Shown here in pieces: positions 34,478-44,955 of a stretch of DNA of 64,000 nucleotides (position 1 is the first letter of the stretch; every line of letters starts with the position of its first letter). A program made the position numbers and the translations under genes. The notes under the pieces are model-generated. The model saw nothing but the letters and a program-made list of their open reading frames with translations, did no database searches and was not told where the DNA came from. The stretch comes from Fonsecaea monophora (lineage: Eukaryota; Ascomycota; Eurotiomycetes; Chaetothyriales; Herpotrichiellaceae), in contig NW_019173955.1 in assembly GCF_001642475.1 (NCBI RefSeq), forward strand, positions 1 to 64,000, given 5' to 3'.

Positions 34478-35365
34478 TTGGGAAAACACTGGGCGGGGGA
34501 GACTGCATGATGGGAGGGAGAACATGGCGAAGTCAAGATGAATTGGGAAGGAATGTTATGTGTAGTGTTTATTAGTGTGGACTGTTTATGACCCATGACC
34601 TTTGGGATGGGAAATGGGAGTTTGGGGGAATTGACCACGGAGATTGTGTTTCTTGTACTCGGAAGTAATGTGCATCCAGACATACGTATATACATATACA
34701 TGACAAAAAGAAATATTATTGTATTTGCGGATTGAAGAGGATCAGGAGACCAGATGATAAATACTCTACGTGCTGTATACATCCATATTCGACATCGACG
34801 GAAAGGGAAGTTAGGTACGTACACCCGTTTGGGAAAAGGATACGCCCGTTTGGGACAGGGATACACCCTTTTGGGAAAAGGAGCAAACCCGCTGCTCAGC
34901 CGAATACGGAATCTAGGTTAGTGCACGTGACTGGCCTTTTGTGGTAAGCCTACAACATTAGTCGGGTAACCTTCCTCGAGGCGGGTTTCGGCGGGTTTCG
35001 TACAAAGGCCATTGCATGCCAAAAAGACCAGCAGAATCTCGTCCGCACCCAAAAGTTTGTTCTTATCGTTGGCGGCGCATCCCTCGCTTTGGGTGGACAC
35101 CCAAGCACCCCAAGCACCCACCCCGATGCAACCGAGATATATAAAACCATAACCCACCAACATACAGCCTGGATCCCTCGGGTTCATATTCAAAGGCATC
35201 GATGATCAGGTCCTGCTAACATAATATCATTCGGCTTTGATTCCTCTCCACACCCTCATTGTATTGTCGGTCATCTAACAAAAAGTCGCTCAATCGAGAT
35301 TCGGATCTCGAGGGCGGAAGTCAAGCAGACGCTGCCATCAGAGAAAAGCACCGCCAGATCAGACG
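34478..35365. other. Intergenic region with tandem repeat
   Basis: Nearly 0.9 kb without a supported gene. Holds a 21 bp x 3 tandem repeat at 34821-34883. The last 100 bp form the leader of the cyclo-ligase-like gene. Confidence 0.5.
34821..34883. repeat. Tandem repeat, 21 bp x 3
   Basis: Three adjacent units ACACCCGTTTGGGAAAAGGA(T), each slightly diverged (ACGCCCGTTTGGGACAGGGA; ACACCCTTTTGGGAAAAGGA). Confidence 0.9.
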
Positions 35366-36148
35366 ATGCAGGCGCCGACACCCGGGTCCAGCATGTCCAG
35401 TCGTGCCGAGGAAAAGTCGGACGTGCGAAGACGGGTGTGGAGGACGTTGCGCACGGTGGCCCGGCCAGACTCGCGGTTCCACTTCGACTTCACCAGCTTC
35501 ATCACGGACTTTGAGGGGTCAGACCGGGCGACGGCGCGGCTGGTCGAGCTGTCGTGCTACAGGGACTCGAGCGTCGTCTTCATCACGCCCGACAATTGTC
35601 TGGAGGAGCTTCGACTACGGGCGCTGCGGGACGGCAAGACGGTGCTGATGACGACGTACGGCATCCGTCGCGGGTTCTGGGAGCTGGACCCCCTCAAGAT
35701 CGACGCGAGCCAGTACGCCAACGCGGCCATCCTGGACGGCATGGAGAGGCTGGGCACGCCGCTCAGCCTGGCCGACATCCTCGCCAGGGGCTGGCGCATC
35801 CCGTTGATGGTGACGGGCACGGGGGCCATCAACACGCGCGGCGTCCGCTTCGGCAAGGGCCACGGCTTCTTCGACCTCGAGTGGGCCATCCTCTACACCC
35901 TGGGCGTCGTCGACCGGTCCACCGTCGCCGTCGCTGTCGTCCACGACTGCCAGGTCCTCGAGGAGGAGCTGCACCCGGAGGAATTCGACACCATCTGCGA
36001 AGTCGTCGTCACCCCGACCCGCGTGTTGCACGTCCCCGACGTCCAGAAACCCACCTGCGGCGTGCTGTGGCCGCTCCTCCAGCCAAACATGATGGAGCGC
36101 ATTCCGCCACTGCAGGAACTCAAGGCCATGAGTTTGCAGAAGTTGTGA
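35366..36148 (+). CDS. 5-formyltetrahydrofolate cyclo-ligase-like protein
   Basis: Intronless 260-residue protein of the MTHFS/cyclo-ligase-like fold. True MTHFS uses ATP to convert 5-formyl-THF to 5,10-methenyl-THF; this fungal branch is divergent and may act on another substrate. Seen: RVWRTLRTVARPDSRFHFDF at the start; PDNCLEELRLRALRDGKTVL, in the place of the substrate-binding segment; YGIRRGFWELDP; and FGKGHGFFDLEW, which corresponds to the family's Gly-rich nucleotide motif. The C terminus VTPTRVLHVP and PQLQ-type ending LLQPNMMERIPPLQELKAM is typical of the fungal branch. A second in-frame ATG eight residues later (MSSRAEE) is an alternative start. GC content and GC3 are clearly higher than in neighbouring genes. 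Confidence 0.82.
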   Translation: MQAPTPGSSMSSRAEEKSDVRRRVWRTLRTVARPDSRFHFDFTSFITDFEGSDRATARLVELSCYRDSSVVFITPDNCLEELRLRALRDGKTVLMTTYGIRRGFWELDPLKIDASQYANAAILDGMERLGTPLSLADILARGWRIPLMVTGTGAINTRGVRFGKGHGFFDLEWAILYTLGVVDRSTVAVAVVHDCQVLEEELHPEEFDTICEVVVTPTRVLHVPDVQKPTCGVLWPLLQPNMMERIPPLQELKAMSLQKL

Positions 36149-36468
36149 CGTTATCAGGAAACGTTGACGGATTTTTTTTATTTCTTGGGGGCAAAGTGTG
36201 TGGACGTGTGGGATGTGAAGAGAGATATTCGGGCAGTTGATACCAAAAAAAAGATCTCGTGCAAATAAACCATCTTAATTTCCTACTACTATTTGTTGTT
36301 TCACTACACTTTTGCTACTTTTGCTACTTGCTACGAGGAGCCCACGTACATAGTTGCTGTAGGTGCACCAGCTCGATGAGTGTAATGCCATGTGCCACGT
36401 GCAGTGTGCAGTGTGTAACGTGCAATGTGTATGTGTCATTCCCTAACCCATCGTGTTAGTCATGCTGG

Positions 36469-36536
<68 letters not shown>

Positions 36537-36552
36537 CTTCCAACTCCTTCCT

Positions 36553-36611
<59 letters not shown>

Positions 36612-37398
36612 CCTTCAAGCGGAAAGTCTCAAATCTCAGCCGCATCTCTAACAAAAATTATCGTACATCCCCCGGCCCATCCTATCCTATCCTATAATCC
36701 ATAATCATCCACCACCACCAGCGCCCGACACCGACAAATGACAACCATCGTATTCCGACGTATCTACCCTGCCGACCTGGGTGCGGGCCAGTTCAACAAA
36801 ACTGGTCCGACCGCCTCTTGGGCAAATATCTACTCCGTACTAGGTACGTGGGTAAAAAGCTTCTCTTGGACAGTAGATCTTGTACGGTAGGCGGAGGCAG
36901 TAGGCGAGTACCTACCTCGTAAACGGAGGAGATTCCCGACCGACCCGCGCCAAAAGGACAGAGCACAAGGTTACAAGGTATCCACGATGTAATGGTCCTT
37001 TTTATTTTAGGCGGCTTAGCGTGGCAGCGTGGGCGGGTGAGCTCTCTGGACTGTCCCGCACCCGGCGATGCGATTACGATAACAAAAATAACGAAGAGCG
37101 GAGGAAATTGTTTGGGGCTCGCCCGCCTCCCCGCCCGCCCCAGCCTTTCGGGTTTTGAGGGACAGGGTGGTGGTGGTGGTGGTGGTGGTAAAATATACTT
37201 TCATTACCGGTAAGTTACAGTGTAATACGGGAAAATAAATGTCTTGTCATAAACCTCGATACGTACCACCCCTCCTCTCTCTGCGTGCTCGGTAGACCAG
37301 ACGAGAAAGGCGGTCGACTCACCCGCACCTGCATGATAGCATGATAGAATCGTGGCAGTGGTCCTGGACGGACGATGCCAAGGCTTGCTCCGTAGCCA
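36149..37398. other. Repeat-rich intergenic region at the boundary of the gene cluster
   Basis: About 1.25 kb without a gene between the cyclo-ligase-like gene and the cluster regulator. Contains the compound microsatellite at 36471-36609, a CAC/CCT-rich run, a TACTCCGTACT motif near 36832 and a GGT run near 37168-37190. Confidence 0.55.
36471..36609. repeat. Compound microsatellite (GT)32 ... (CT)25
   Basis: An uninterrupted (GT)n tract of 64 bp (36471-36534) is followed after 24 bp by a (CT)n tract of about 50 bp (36559-36609). Lengths this long and pure are expected to be highly polymorphic. Confidence 0.97.
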
Positions 37399-39637
37399 TC
37401 ACCGCACCGGGTCGGCCGTTGCAAAGACGTCGCTGAACCAAGCCTCAAAGTCCTCGTTGGCAGACACGGACAGATTGTGTGCATCGACCGCTGTGGCAGC
37501 TGCGTCAGGGCCGCCCTGTGGTTCATGTTCATAGACTTGTCCCCCCTCGTAGACAAATGGCGTGGCCAGATCGGCTGCCCCCAAGAAAGCCCAATCGGCA
37601 CTGAAACGCTTCACAATGTCGTGAAAATCAATCGTCTTCGTCTTCGGGTGTGGGTCTCTCAATCTCTCACTAACTTCTGTTTCCGTCGTGGCTTCGTTGC
37701 CGTCTCCGTCTCCGTCGTCGACTTCTGCGAGGATGGCGTCGACCAAAAAGATCCCACGCCTGGCCAAGATGTCGTGCTTGCGGCCTTCGAGACGACTCGT
37801 GGCCGTCCGGACCAACCCCCTAAACATTTCGTGTCGGTCCTCGGAATGGGTGGCTTGGCCCATGACGATTTCAAAACAGAGGATAACAGTAGCCGTGATG
37901 CAGAATGCCGTGTGAGTCCACAGACACAATTCTCCCGACTGGGCAATGTTCTCGTGTTCTCGCAGAATCGTCACGGCCGCAAACACACACGTCTGTCTTG
38001 TGCGGGCATAGGCGTCGGAGAGAAACGACCGGAAGATGAATGGTCTGTGGATCATGATGATCTAGCTCGAAGTCAGTCACAGACTGCATAACATGCACCC
38101 TGAGATAAGTCGCCATACCTTTTCCGCCGCAGTGATGGCAAGACTGCAACGGGCAATCCCCAACCAGCCCACCAGTGCCTCCTTTTGAGCGTCGTGACGA
38201 AGGAGGAAGTCGGGAATCGTCTGCACAATGTCGCGCATCTTTTGGTCCATGCGTAAAACGTGCTGGTATTGTTCTGCCAGGGACTTTCGGGCGTTCAGCG
38301 GTCCCAATCCGTCGACAAAGTCGGGCATCAATTTGGCAATCGTGGCCAGCACCCGGGTATATGTACTGATGGTGGGGACAGAGTCTGGTCTCGCAGCGAG
38401 ATCATGGTCATGGGCATTGGTGGGGAGACTGGTGGAATATTGAGCGGGATTGATGGTGTAGGAATCGGTAAAGGGTATGGCAAAGTAGTCTTGGATGATC
38501 ATCTGGCACCAGACCCTTCTGCCCACCTCTTTTTCGACCGTCTCATGCCAGGCCTCTTCGGCGGTCAAATGGGGGGACACGCCGTCTTGAATCTTGTGCA
38601 CCCCCAGACACTCTGCGATCCTGATGGCGGCGCTGAAGAGGGTGGCGTTGAGCTGGCTCAGCCCGAAATTGTGCGCCACCTCGGTCGAGATGACAATGGC
38701 CTGGACGGCGTAAAAGGATATGTTTTGGAGAAAGTTGCTCGCGTAGAGCACCTCGACCATGGTCTTGAACAGCTGCTGCGCCGTTTCCCGCCCGGATTCG
38801 AGGTCGCATTCCTCGAGAAACTGGGCACTGTTTTGGACGCAGAACAACGTCGTACTCAGGACGGAGTAGTACAGGGCGATCCACTGGGGATGGTCGCACT
38901 TCCCCGTCTGCCAAAACACCTGGCACTGTCGCCAAAAGGTCGGCGAGTGGATGCAGTTATGGTGCCAGATGATGCGTGTGAGATGGAAGGACACCAATCT
39001 CTCCGCGTCGGCACAGCCTGGAAGAGTGGCCACGGCCGCCATGGGGGACGCGGCAAAGTCGAACGACTGGCTGTTCATCGGGGACGTGGCTATCCAATGT
39101 TGTCGATACAAACAGGCACAATGTCGGTGCGGGTAGCAGTTGCCATTACTGCGGCCCCAAGCCAGATGTTCCACCGCCGTCACGATTGCTGAATCCTGTC
39201 CTTCGCCGGACGTCGTCGCATCGTTATCGAGGTTGCCATTACCCGACTCGAGTCGGACCTGGTCAAGGCTGGCGTTTGGATTCAAACTCGTCCCCGATTT
39301 GAGTAACTCGATATGATCCGTCAGTCTCTGGACGACACTTTCGATCTCGGTCGGTTGAGCCCGTTCCAGGTCCTCCCTGATGGAGGTCAAGAATTGAATC
39401 TCCAGGCCATTCCGACCCAGCTGGCGACGGATGTGGACGACCTCGCGGCTGCAATTGAGTCCTAGCCGCTCGCACCTCGAACAGGGTATGGTCTTGTCAC
39501 ATTTTCGTTTTCGCCTGGTACATTCTGGTCTTGTATCAGTACCGTGCACTTCGGTATTGACGAGCCAAAAAAAAAAAAAACAACTCACCCCAACAAGCCA
39601 GGGGTTGGCGCTGTGAAACACGGAGTTGTGTCGACAT
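37399..39637 (-). CDS. Zn2Cys6 transcription factor with fungal-specific TF domain
   Basis: Probable nuclear regulator of the adjacent cluster, 705 residues. Exons 39637-39589, 39524-38119 and 38061-37399. Splicing of intron 1 (64 bp, acceptor GACCAG) restores the full binuclear cluster CWECTRRKRKC-(5)-CSRC-(6)-C at residues 15-39; unspliced sequence lacks the first cysteine. A linker and probable dimerisation helix (IREDLERAQPTEIESVVQRL) follow. The middle-homology region (about 180-480) has the family hallmarks: RLVSFHLTRIIWHHNCIHSP, CLGVHK and EVGRRVWCQMIIQDYF. Intron 2 is 57 bp. A TATA-like element lies about 115 bp upstream (39749-39759). As the first gene of the cluster and transcribed with the MFS transporter, it is the natural pathway-specific activator, by inference. 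Confidence 0.9.
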
Positions 39638-40064
39638 GGGGACAATCCCGGGGGGAGGGGGAATGCCTGAATTTACAGCATCGAGGTGGCTGTCATTGGG
39701 CGAAAGAGACACGGGGTGCAGAATTGGGAAAAGGCGACGGCTCTGGGAAATATATATTCGTCCTATTAGTACGTTGCCGCACTCTGTCTTGGGTGTGCCG
39801 ATTCGTTGCCAGATCCACTCGGAATAGGGCCCTCTCGCGCTAGGACACTTGTCAAGAGTCTAACAGATGCAGATAAAGGCAAAAACTTAAAGAGATACGA
39901 TACCGAAGTGTAGAGAAAATTACCGAAAGGGGAAGGGCATGTATTGCAAAAGGCTGCGTCCCGTGAGCACTACGAGTATATATACAGTAATACAGGTATA
40001 TACAGTGTCGACTCGACAATCCAGGACATGTTCCGATACTCCTCCACAGTATGGCCGTCTAGAA
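39638..40064 (-). promoter_or_regulatory. Promoter of the Zn2Cys6 regulator
   Basis: Intergenic 427 bp between the MFS 3' end and the regulator start. A TATATATT element read on the minus strand lies at 39749-39759. A poly-A/T tract at 39568-39580 falls inside intron 1 of the regulator rather than here. Confidence 0.5.
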
Positions 40065-41721
40065 TTACTTTGCCAGTTTCGACATGGACCTGATTTTGGG
40101 ACCGAAAAAGTAGAGCACATAGACCAGGGCCACCAATGCAAACGAGATGAAGCCCAACACAGCCATTGCCCATTTGGCGCTCATATTCTCAAACATGATA
40201 ATTCCTAGCAAACAATTAATCTCGGGGTCTTTTTTTGCCTGGTCACTTGTAGGGAGAGACTCACCAATATGTGTACACGCTCCGGCGATGGCGAAAGATG
40301 GGATGCAGAATGCCGCAATCGCGGAAGCGGCAAAGTTGGTGTAGCTGTCGGCAATGTAATTGAGCATGCTCAACCAGAGCAGAGGGTCGCAGAATCCCAA
40401 GACGGCGCCGGCGACAATGGGCGACCAGTAGTTGGTGTTGCCGTCGCAGGTGAAGGCGAACCACAGTAGCGACACCGGGAACAGCCAGACGGTGACCAGC
40501 GAAGTCAGGAATCGAGCCTCGGGACGAGCGTGGCCGTGCTTGAGTCGGTCCCTGGTGAACAAATGCGTCTGGACGGGCAAGAAGAGAAAAACGATAAAGG
40601 CGCCGACGACGAAATTGAGATATGTCAAGTCGGCTGCCATGTAACTAAGCACAAGTTAGTAATGCCATCACACAAAGGACGAGCCTGTCGTCATCACTTA
40701 CGAAAGACCATTGTTGACGACAAAAACATTCCACACCCCGTCGAGGTAGAGATAGAGTAGACCATAGGCGAATCCGTTGAAGACGCCCAAAAAGAGCACA
40801 ATCGGTTCGGTGACGAGGATCCGCAGCGCCATGGTCACCACAAACACCGTCTCACGGACAAGGTCGAAGCGTTGGTGAGCAACTACGTTCTCCTCAGGGT
40901 CTGGGTTCTGTTGGCGCCTGGCAGCGTTCCTGATGACCACCCGGGGCAGCGTCTCGGGGATGAAGCACATGCCGACGGCAAAGGCACCGCCAATGATGAC
41001 ACTAACAAAAAAGTCAGTAATCCCCGTAGTGCTTCAGGGTTAGTCTGTGTACGTACTTGATCCAGAATATCCACGGCCGACCCATGCTGGTGTTTTCAAC
41101 AATCAACTCGCCAACAGGAGATCCGATGCCCGGGCCAATGTTGGCACTCATGACGAACAGGGCCATGGGCTGGCCTGCTCCATCTAGAGATCCGTACAGG
41201 TCCGCAACCGTCCCAGCCACGTTGGTGAGCGCCGTGCTCCCGGCCGCACCGGCCAAAAATTGAAAGATGATGAGCATGGGCAGATTGAGCGCCAGGGCGG
41301 TGCCCACGTTGAGGAGAGCAAAGAGTGCCATGGAACAGACGTAGACCCATTTTCGCCCTTCGACGTCGCTCAACGGTCCGAGAAAGACGGGTCCGATGGC
41401 AGTCCCCACGATGAACATGCTCTGGCCCAGAGTGACGGTCTGTTCGTTCCCGCCATAACGCTCTTGGATCACTCCCTTTGCCGATGCGTAGGTCGTCGAG
41501 GACATGGTGACAAACACTTGAAGAAGGCAGTAGACAGTCACAATGGTCCACTTTTTCCAGGCTGGCCAGCGGATCGGATGGTCGACGTGACTGGCTTTGA
41601 TGTACTTTAATGCCGCCGTCGGGTCTGTTTCGATATAGCCGGTCCCCGGTACACCCAGCTCGGTGGATGAAGCTGTGGCCGGGCGAGGAGCCTTTTCATC
41701 TTGTTCGAGTAAACCCGCCAT
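40065..41721 (-). CDS. MFS transporter, DHA1 drug:H+ antiporter type
   Basis: Plasma-membrane proton-coupled transporter, 494 residues with about 12 membrane segments. Four exons (41721-41057, 41001-40702, 40644-40265, 40204-40065). Seen: the loop-2/3 signature GPLSDVEGRKWVYV, an antiporter-like motif C region (SANIGPGIGSPVGELIVE), and the central cytosolic loop after IPETLPRVVIR. DHA1 proteins of this fungal subgroup export drugs, organic acids or polyamines; here it could export a toxic intermediate or import a substrate. It is transcribed divergently from the P450 (875 bp shared promoter) and in line with the Zn2Cys6 regulator. Introns of 55-60 bp with consensus borders all preserve the frame. 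Confidence 0.9.
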
Positions 41722-42595
41722 TTCGAAGAATGCACGAGGCGGTAGAATGTCAAAAACTTTTGATGATCGCGCAGATCGAAGACAAAGGCAGAGACCACGG
41801 TCGACAAGGTTCTGACACCTGACGAAACTGTTAGCAACGACAAGTTTATATAAGTTTGTATGAATTTGCGCCAGAAGGGGAAACTGACAGCTTTGGTCGT
41901 TATCAAACCTCCATCACAGCCTCCAGATACAGTTCCAGCACTTTGGTCTTGGCCGTGAAGCTGAGTGATAAGGGTAACATGGAAGGAAAAGAAGGCCTTA
42001 TCATGACTGCAAAGTCGTGAGCGTATTCACAGACTGGCCAGATGAAAGACGGGAGATAGAGGATAGAGACATGGTCACTAATACCACCTGGTAAAATGAG
42101 GGAAGCCCTGGGACGGTGTGACTGAAATGACAATACGTTTTGTACGGGACGTGGCGAGATAAGACGATACGGTATTTCTTTTGTCTGACATCAGCCCTAC
42201 GTAGAACCTCCGACCACCGGCTGAGTTTCAAGTTCCATCTTGTTTTCAGAGACGTAAAGGAAACCAAAGTTCAATCCAACAAAGAGACGGCGGATCCCAT
42301 ATCCTTGATCACCCGGAGGACCCCGTGGCGGACGAGAAGGAAGATAAGGCTCGATTTCCTTGACCACAACCGAACAACATCCAATGGTAGTCGATCCGAT
42401 AAGACACAAAATTGCCGAAAGAAAAAGGTGTCGATGGTGTTGACGGTGTTGCAGCAATCCAACTCAGTGCTTCCAAGGTTCCTTTTACATCGTCGCTGTT
42501 GATCTCCCCATGGCTCCTTGAGTGGCTCATTCTCACCGCAAGAACCAGAAACATCCTTCCCATATCGACTCAGAGACTCCGAGGACCGATCCGGG
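41722..42595. promoter_or_regulatory. Divergent promoter between MFS transporter and P450
   Basis: 875 bp shared by two outward-facing genes of the cluster, which suits joint control. A CGG-N6-CCG element lies at 42314-42325, a possible Zn2Cys6 dimer site, unproven. Confidence 0.4.
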
Positions 42596-44389
42596 ATGAA
42601 TACCTATGGTCACGCAAAGGCAAACGACTTTTTGTCGGAAGTCTCACTCTCTGTACCAAGATTGGCGTTGGCGTGGGGATGGCCTGCTGCTGTCGTTGTC
42701 GGACTCACTCTGGCAGTCCTCGTTCTCATCGTAAGCAATAAACAAAGATACAGATTCACTTGGTCATTGATCCATTGCTTTTAACCGGAGTGACTTACAG
42801 TGGTCGGCATATCGAACGAATTATCCTCGCATCGCCAACATCCCCGAAGCGCCAGGATCGTTGCCCTTTGTCGGCCACCTGCCATTCCTGGGTGGTCGTC
42901 TGGGTGTCAACGACGCCGACATCTTCTCGCGATGGAGCCGACAACTGGCGTCGGGGATCTACCAGATCAAACTGGGTTATCAACGGACCGTCATCGTCAG
43001 CTCCTGGGCCGTCATGGAGGAGCTCTTCGTCTCCAAGAACACTTGCATGCTGGACCGGGTGCACCAGCACGGGTTTTCCGACTACATTGGGCTCGACATC
43101 TCGGGGTCTTCCTTGACTCCGGACGTAAAGAAGTGCAGAGCAGCTGCGGTTGTACGTTTCTTCGACCTTCTCTCTGTATTTCCCCGTTGTACTGACTCGT
43201 TTTGGTCGTAGAGAGCTCTCGGAAAATCAATGTGGCCGGGATATTACAAACTGATTGAGCCGGACTCGGTCCAGTTCATCACAAAGATCTACCAGAGTGG
43301 GAAGAACGGACAGGTTCCCCTCGAGACATATCCGTGGCTACGTCAGGTTCGTCAAACCACCCAAGCATCTCCCCTCTGAAGCTAACCGGGAGGGGGGCGT
43401 GAAAGATCATGTTCAATTTGGCCCTACACATGACATATGGGATCCGCGTCGGAGATTTTGATCCAGAATTGGCCACGAAGTTGTTGAACAGTCTGAACGT
43501 CATCACCGAATGTCGTGGGTCGACGGCCGAATACCGACACTACGTGCCGCTGCTTCGCATGTGGCCGTGGTCCAAATCCAAGCTCGTCGCGGCGGCGCAG
43601 GAACGAAACAGATGCGCCAAGGTCCTGCACGAGCAGTACCGACGCAAGGTGGAACAGGGAAAGGCCCCCGACTGTCTGGTGTCGTCGATGAGATCCGAGA
43701 GATTGACGCCGGACGAGCTGTTTGGCACCTGCATGTCGATCCTGCAAGCCGCGCCGGACACCGTCTCGTCGAGCACGTATCAATGCATGGCGTGGCTGTC
43801 GAGCGCGCCCGGGCAGGTGTTCCAGGAAGAGTGCCTGGAGAACATTCTCGAGGTCTACGACGGCGACCGCGATCGGGCGTGGGACATGGCCTTCCAGGAA
43901 GAAAAAGTGCCCCTGCTGGTGTCGCTGTACAAGGAGACACTGCGTTTCTACGCCACGTCGGCGTTCAACATGCGGCGCACGTCGCGAGAAGTGACCGTCG
44001 GAGACACCGCCACACTGCCCAAGGGCGTGGGCGTGACGATGAACATCCGCGGCGTCAACCACGACCCGGACCACTACGGTCCGGACGCCCTGGCGTTCAA
44101 CCCGAAAAGATTCCTCGGCGACACGTCCTCCCACCTGCCCCATCTCACCTTCGGGACCGGATCGCGCATCTGCCCGGCCTACATGATCGCCAACCGCATC
44201 ATCTACGCCATGCTCGTCCGCCTGATCCTGGCTTTCCGTCTCAAAGAGGTTCCCGGCACGAGACTCCCCTCGATCGGCAGACTCGACTTCTCCGACGTCA
44301 TGGGCCTGATTGCCGTACCCAGAGCCTACGACTGTGCATTCACGGCCAGAGACGACGCGTGGCTGAAGGACAAATTGGCGGTAGAATGA
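42596..44389 (+). CDS. Cytochrome P450 monooxygenase, possibly CYP504-like
   Basis: ER-bound haem monooxygenase, 534 residues, exons 42596-42730, 42801-43151, 43212-43346 and 43406-44389. The first exon encodes the N-terminal anchor (WPAAVVVGLTLAVLVLI). The proline hinge IANIPEAPGSLPFVGHLPF follows. I-helix AAPDTVSSS near 315, K-helix KETLR (ExxR), a PERF-type segment FNPKRFLG, and haem loop FGTGSRICPAY near Cys462 are all visible. The residue two after the haem cysteine is Ala rather than the usual Gly. The sequence style around the haem loop (ICPAYMIANRIIY) resembles the aromatic-acid hydroxylases of family CYP504, but the family call is inference. Probably introduces the first hydroxyl group in the cluster's pathway. 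Confidence 0.9.
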
Positions 44390-44955
44390 GACGGGCGAAG
44401 AACGTGAACGTGTATATATATATATATACATATACATATGTAATCTCCGAACTGTACTTTATCACTTACTATTTTCGTTTACGAAACGGAGCCAGGCCAC
44501 TTTAATTGTGCACCTAACGGAACGTCGGGGGGGGCGCGCCCGAAAGACATCGAGCTTAGGGATCCCATTCGGGCCTTGGCTAACTACTACCCTACTTATA
44601 AGTACTCCCTAAGCTGAACGCACCGGGGGCCTAATTTAGCCTTTACGAATCGGCTAACTGTCGACCTCCCTCCTGTCGTATGTGATTTCCCATAGCTCGT
44701 ATGCCTTATATTTTTCCCGATCAGTATTGAACTATTGTTGTCACCGGGGAAAAGACAAACTCCACAAAGCGGCATCAGTAGCTCCCAAGAACTCATCTTC
44801 TGCGTAAACACTGGCTGCCTCACTTTGTTTTCGGCAGGGCGTGACCTCCCCATGACCACGTTTGATGTCGCTGTGAAATGCGCTCAAGGACTCTTTTTGG
44901 GCCCCCCAATGCGCCACACATCCAGCTTGATAACGACACACGCCGCCTGTTGTTA
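44390..44955. other. Convergent intergenic region, possible decayed repeat
   Basis: TA-rich microsatellite at 44417-44440, then about 250 bp (44480-44730) of unusual composition with GGGGGGGGCGCGCCC and CTTATAAGTACTCCCTAAGC. This could be a remnant of a mobile element. No open reading frame supports it. Confidence 0.35.

Noticed and set aside
33532..34866. 444-codon minus-strand ORF antisense to the CFEM gene
   Set aside because: It mirrors the Ser/Thr/Pro low-complexity coding strand, which rarely produces stops on the other strand. The sense gene has a signal peptide, CFEM module and GPI tail.
43424..44437. Long minus-strand and alternative plus-strand ORFs over the P450
   Set aside because: GC-rich third positions remove stops in the shadow frames. 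The P450 frame carries all conserved motifs.
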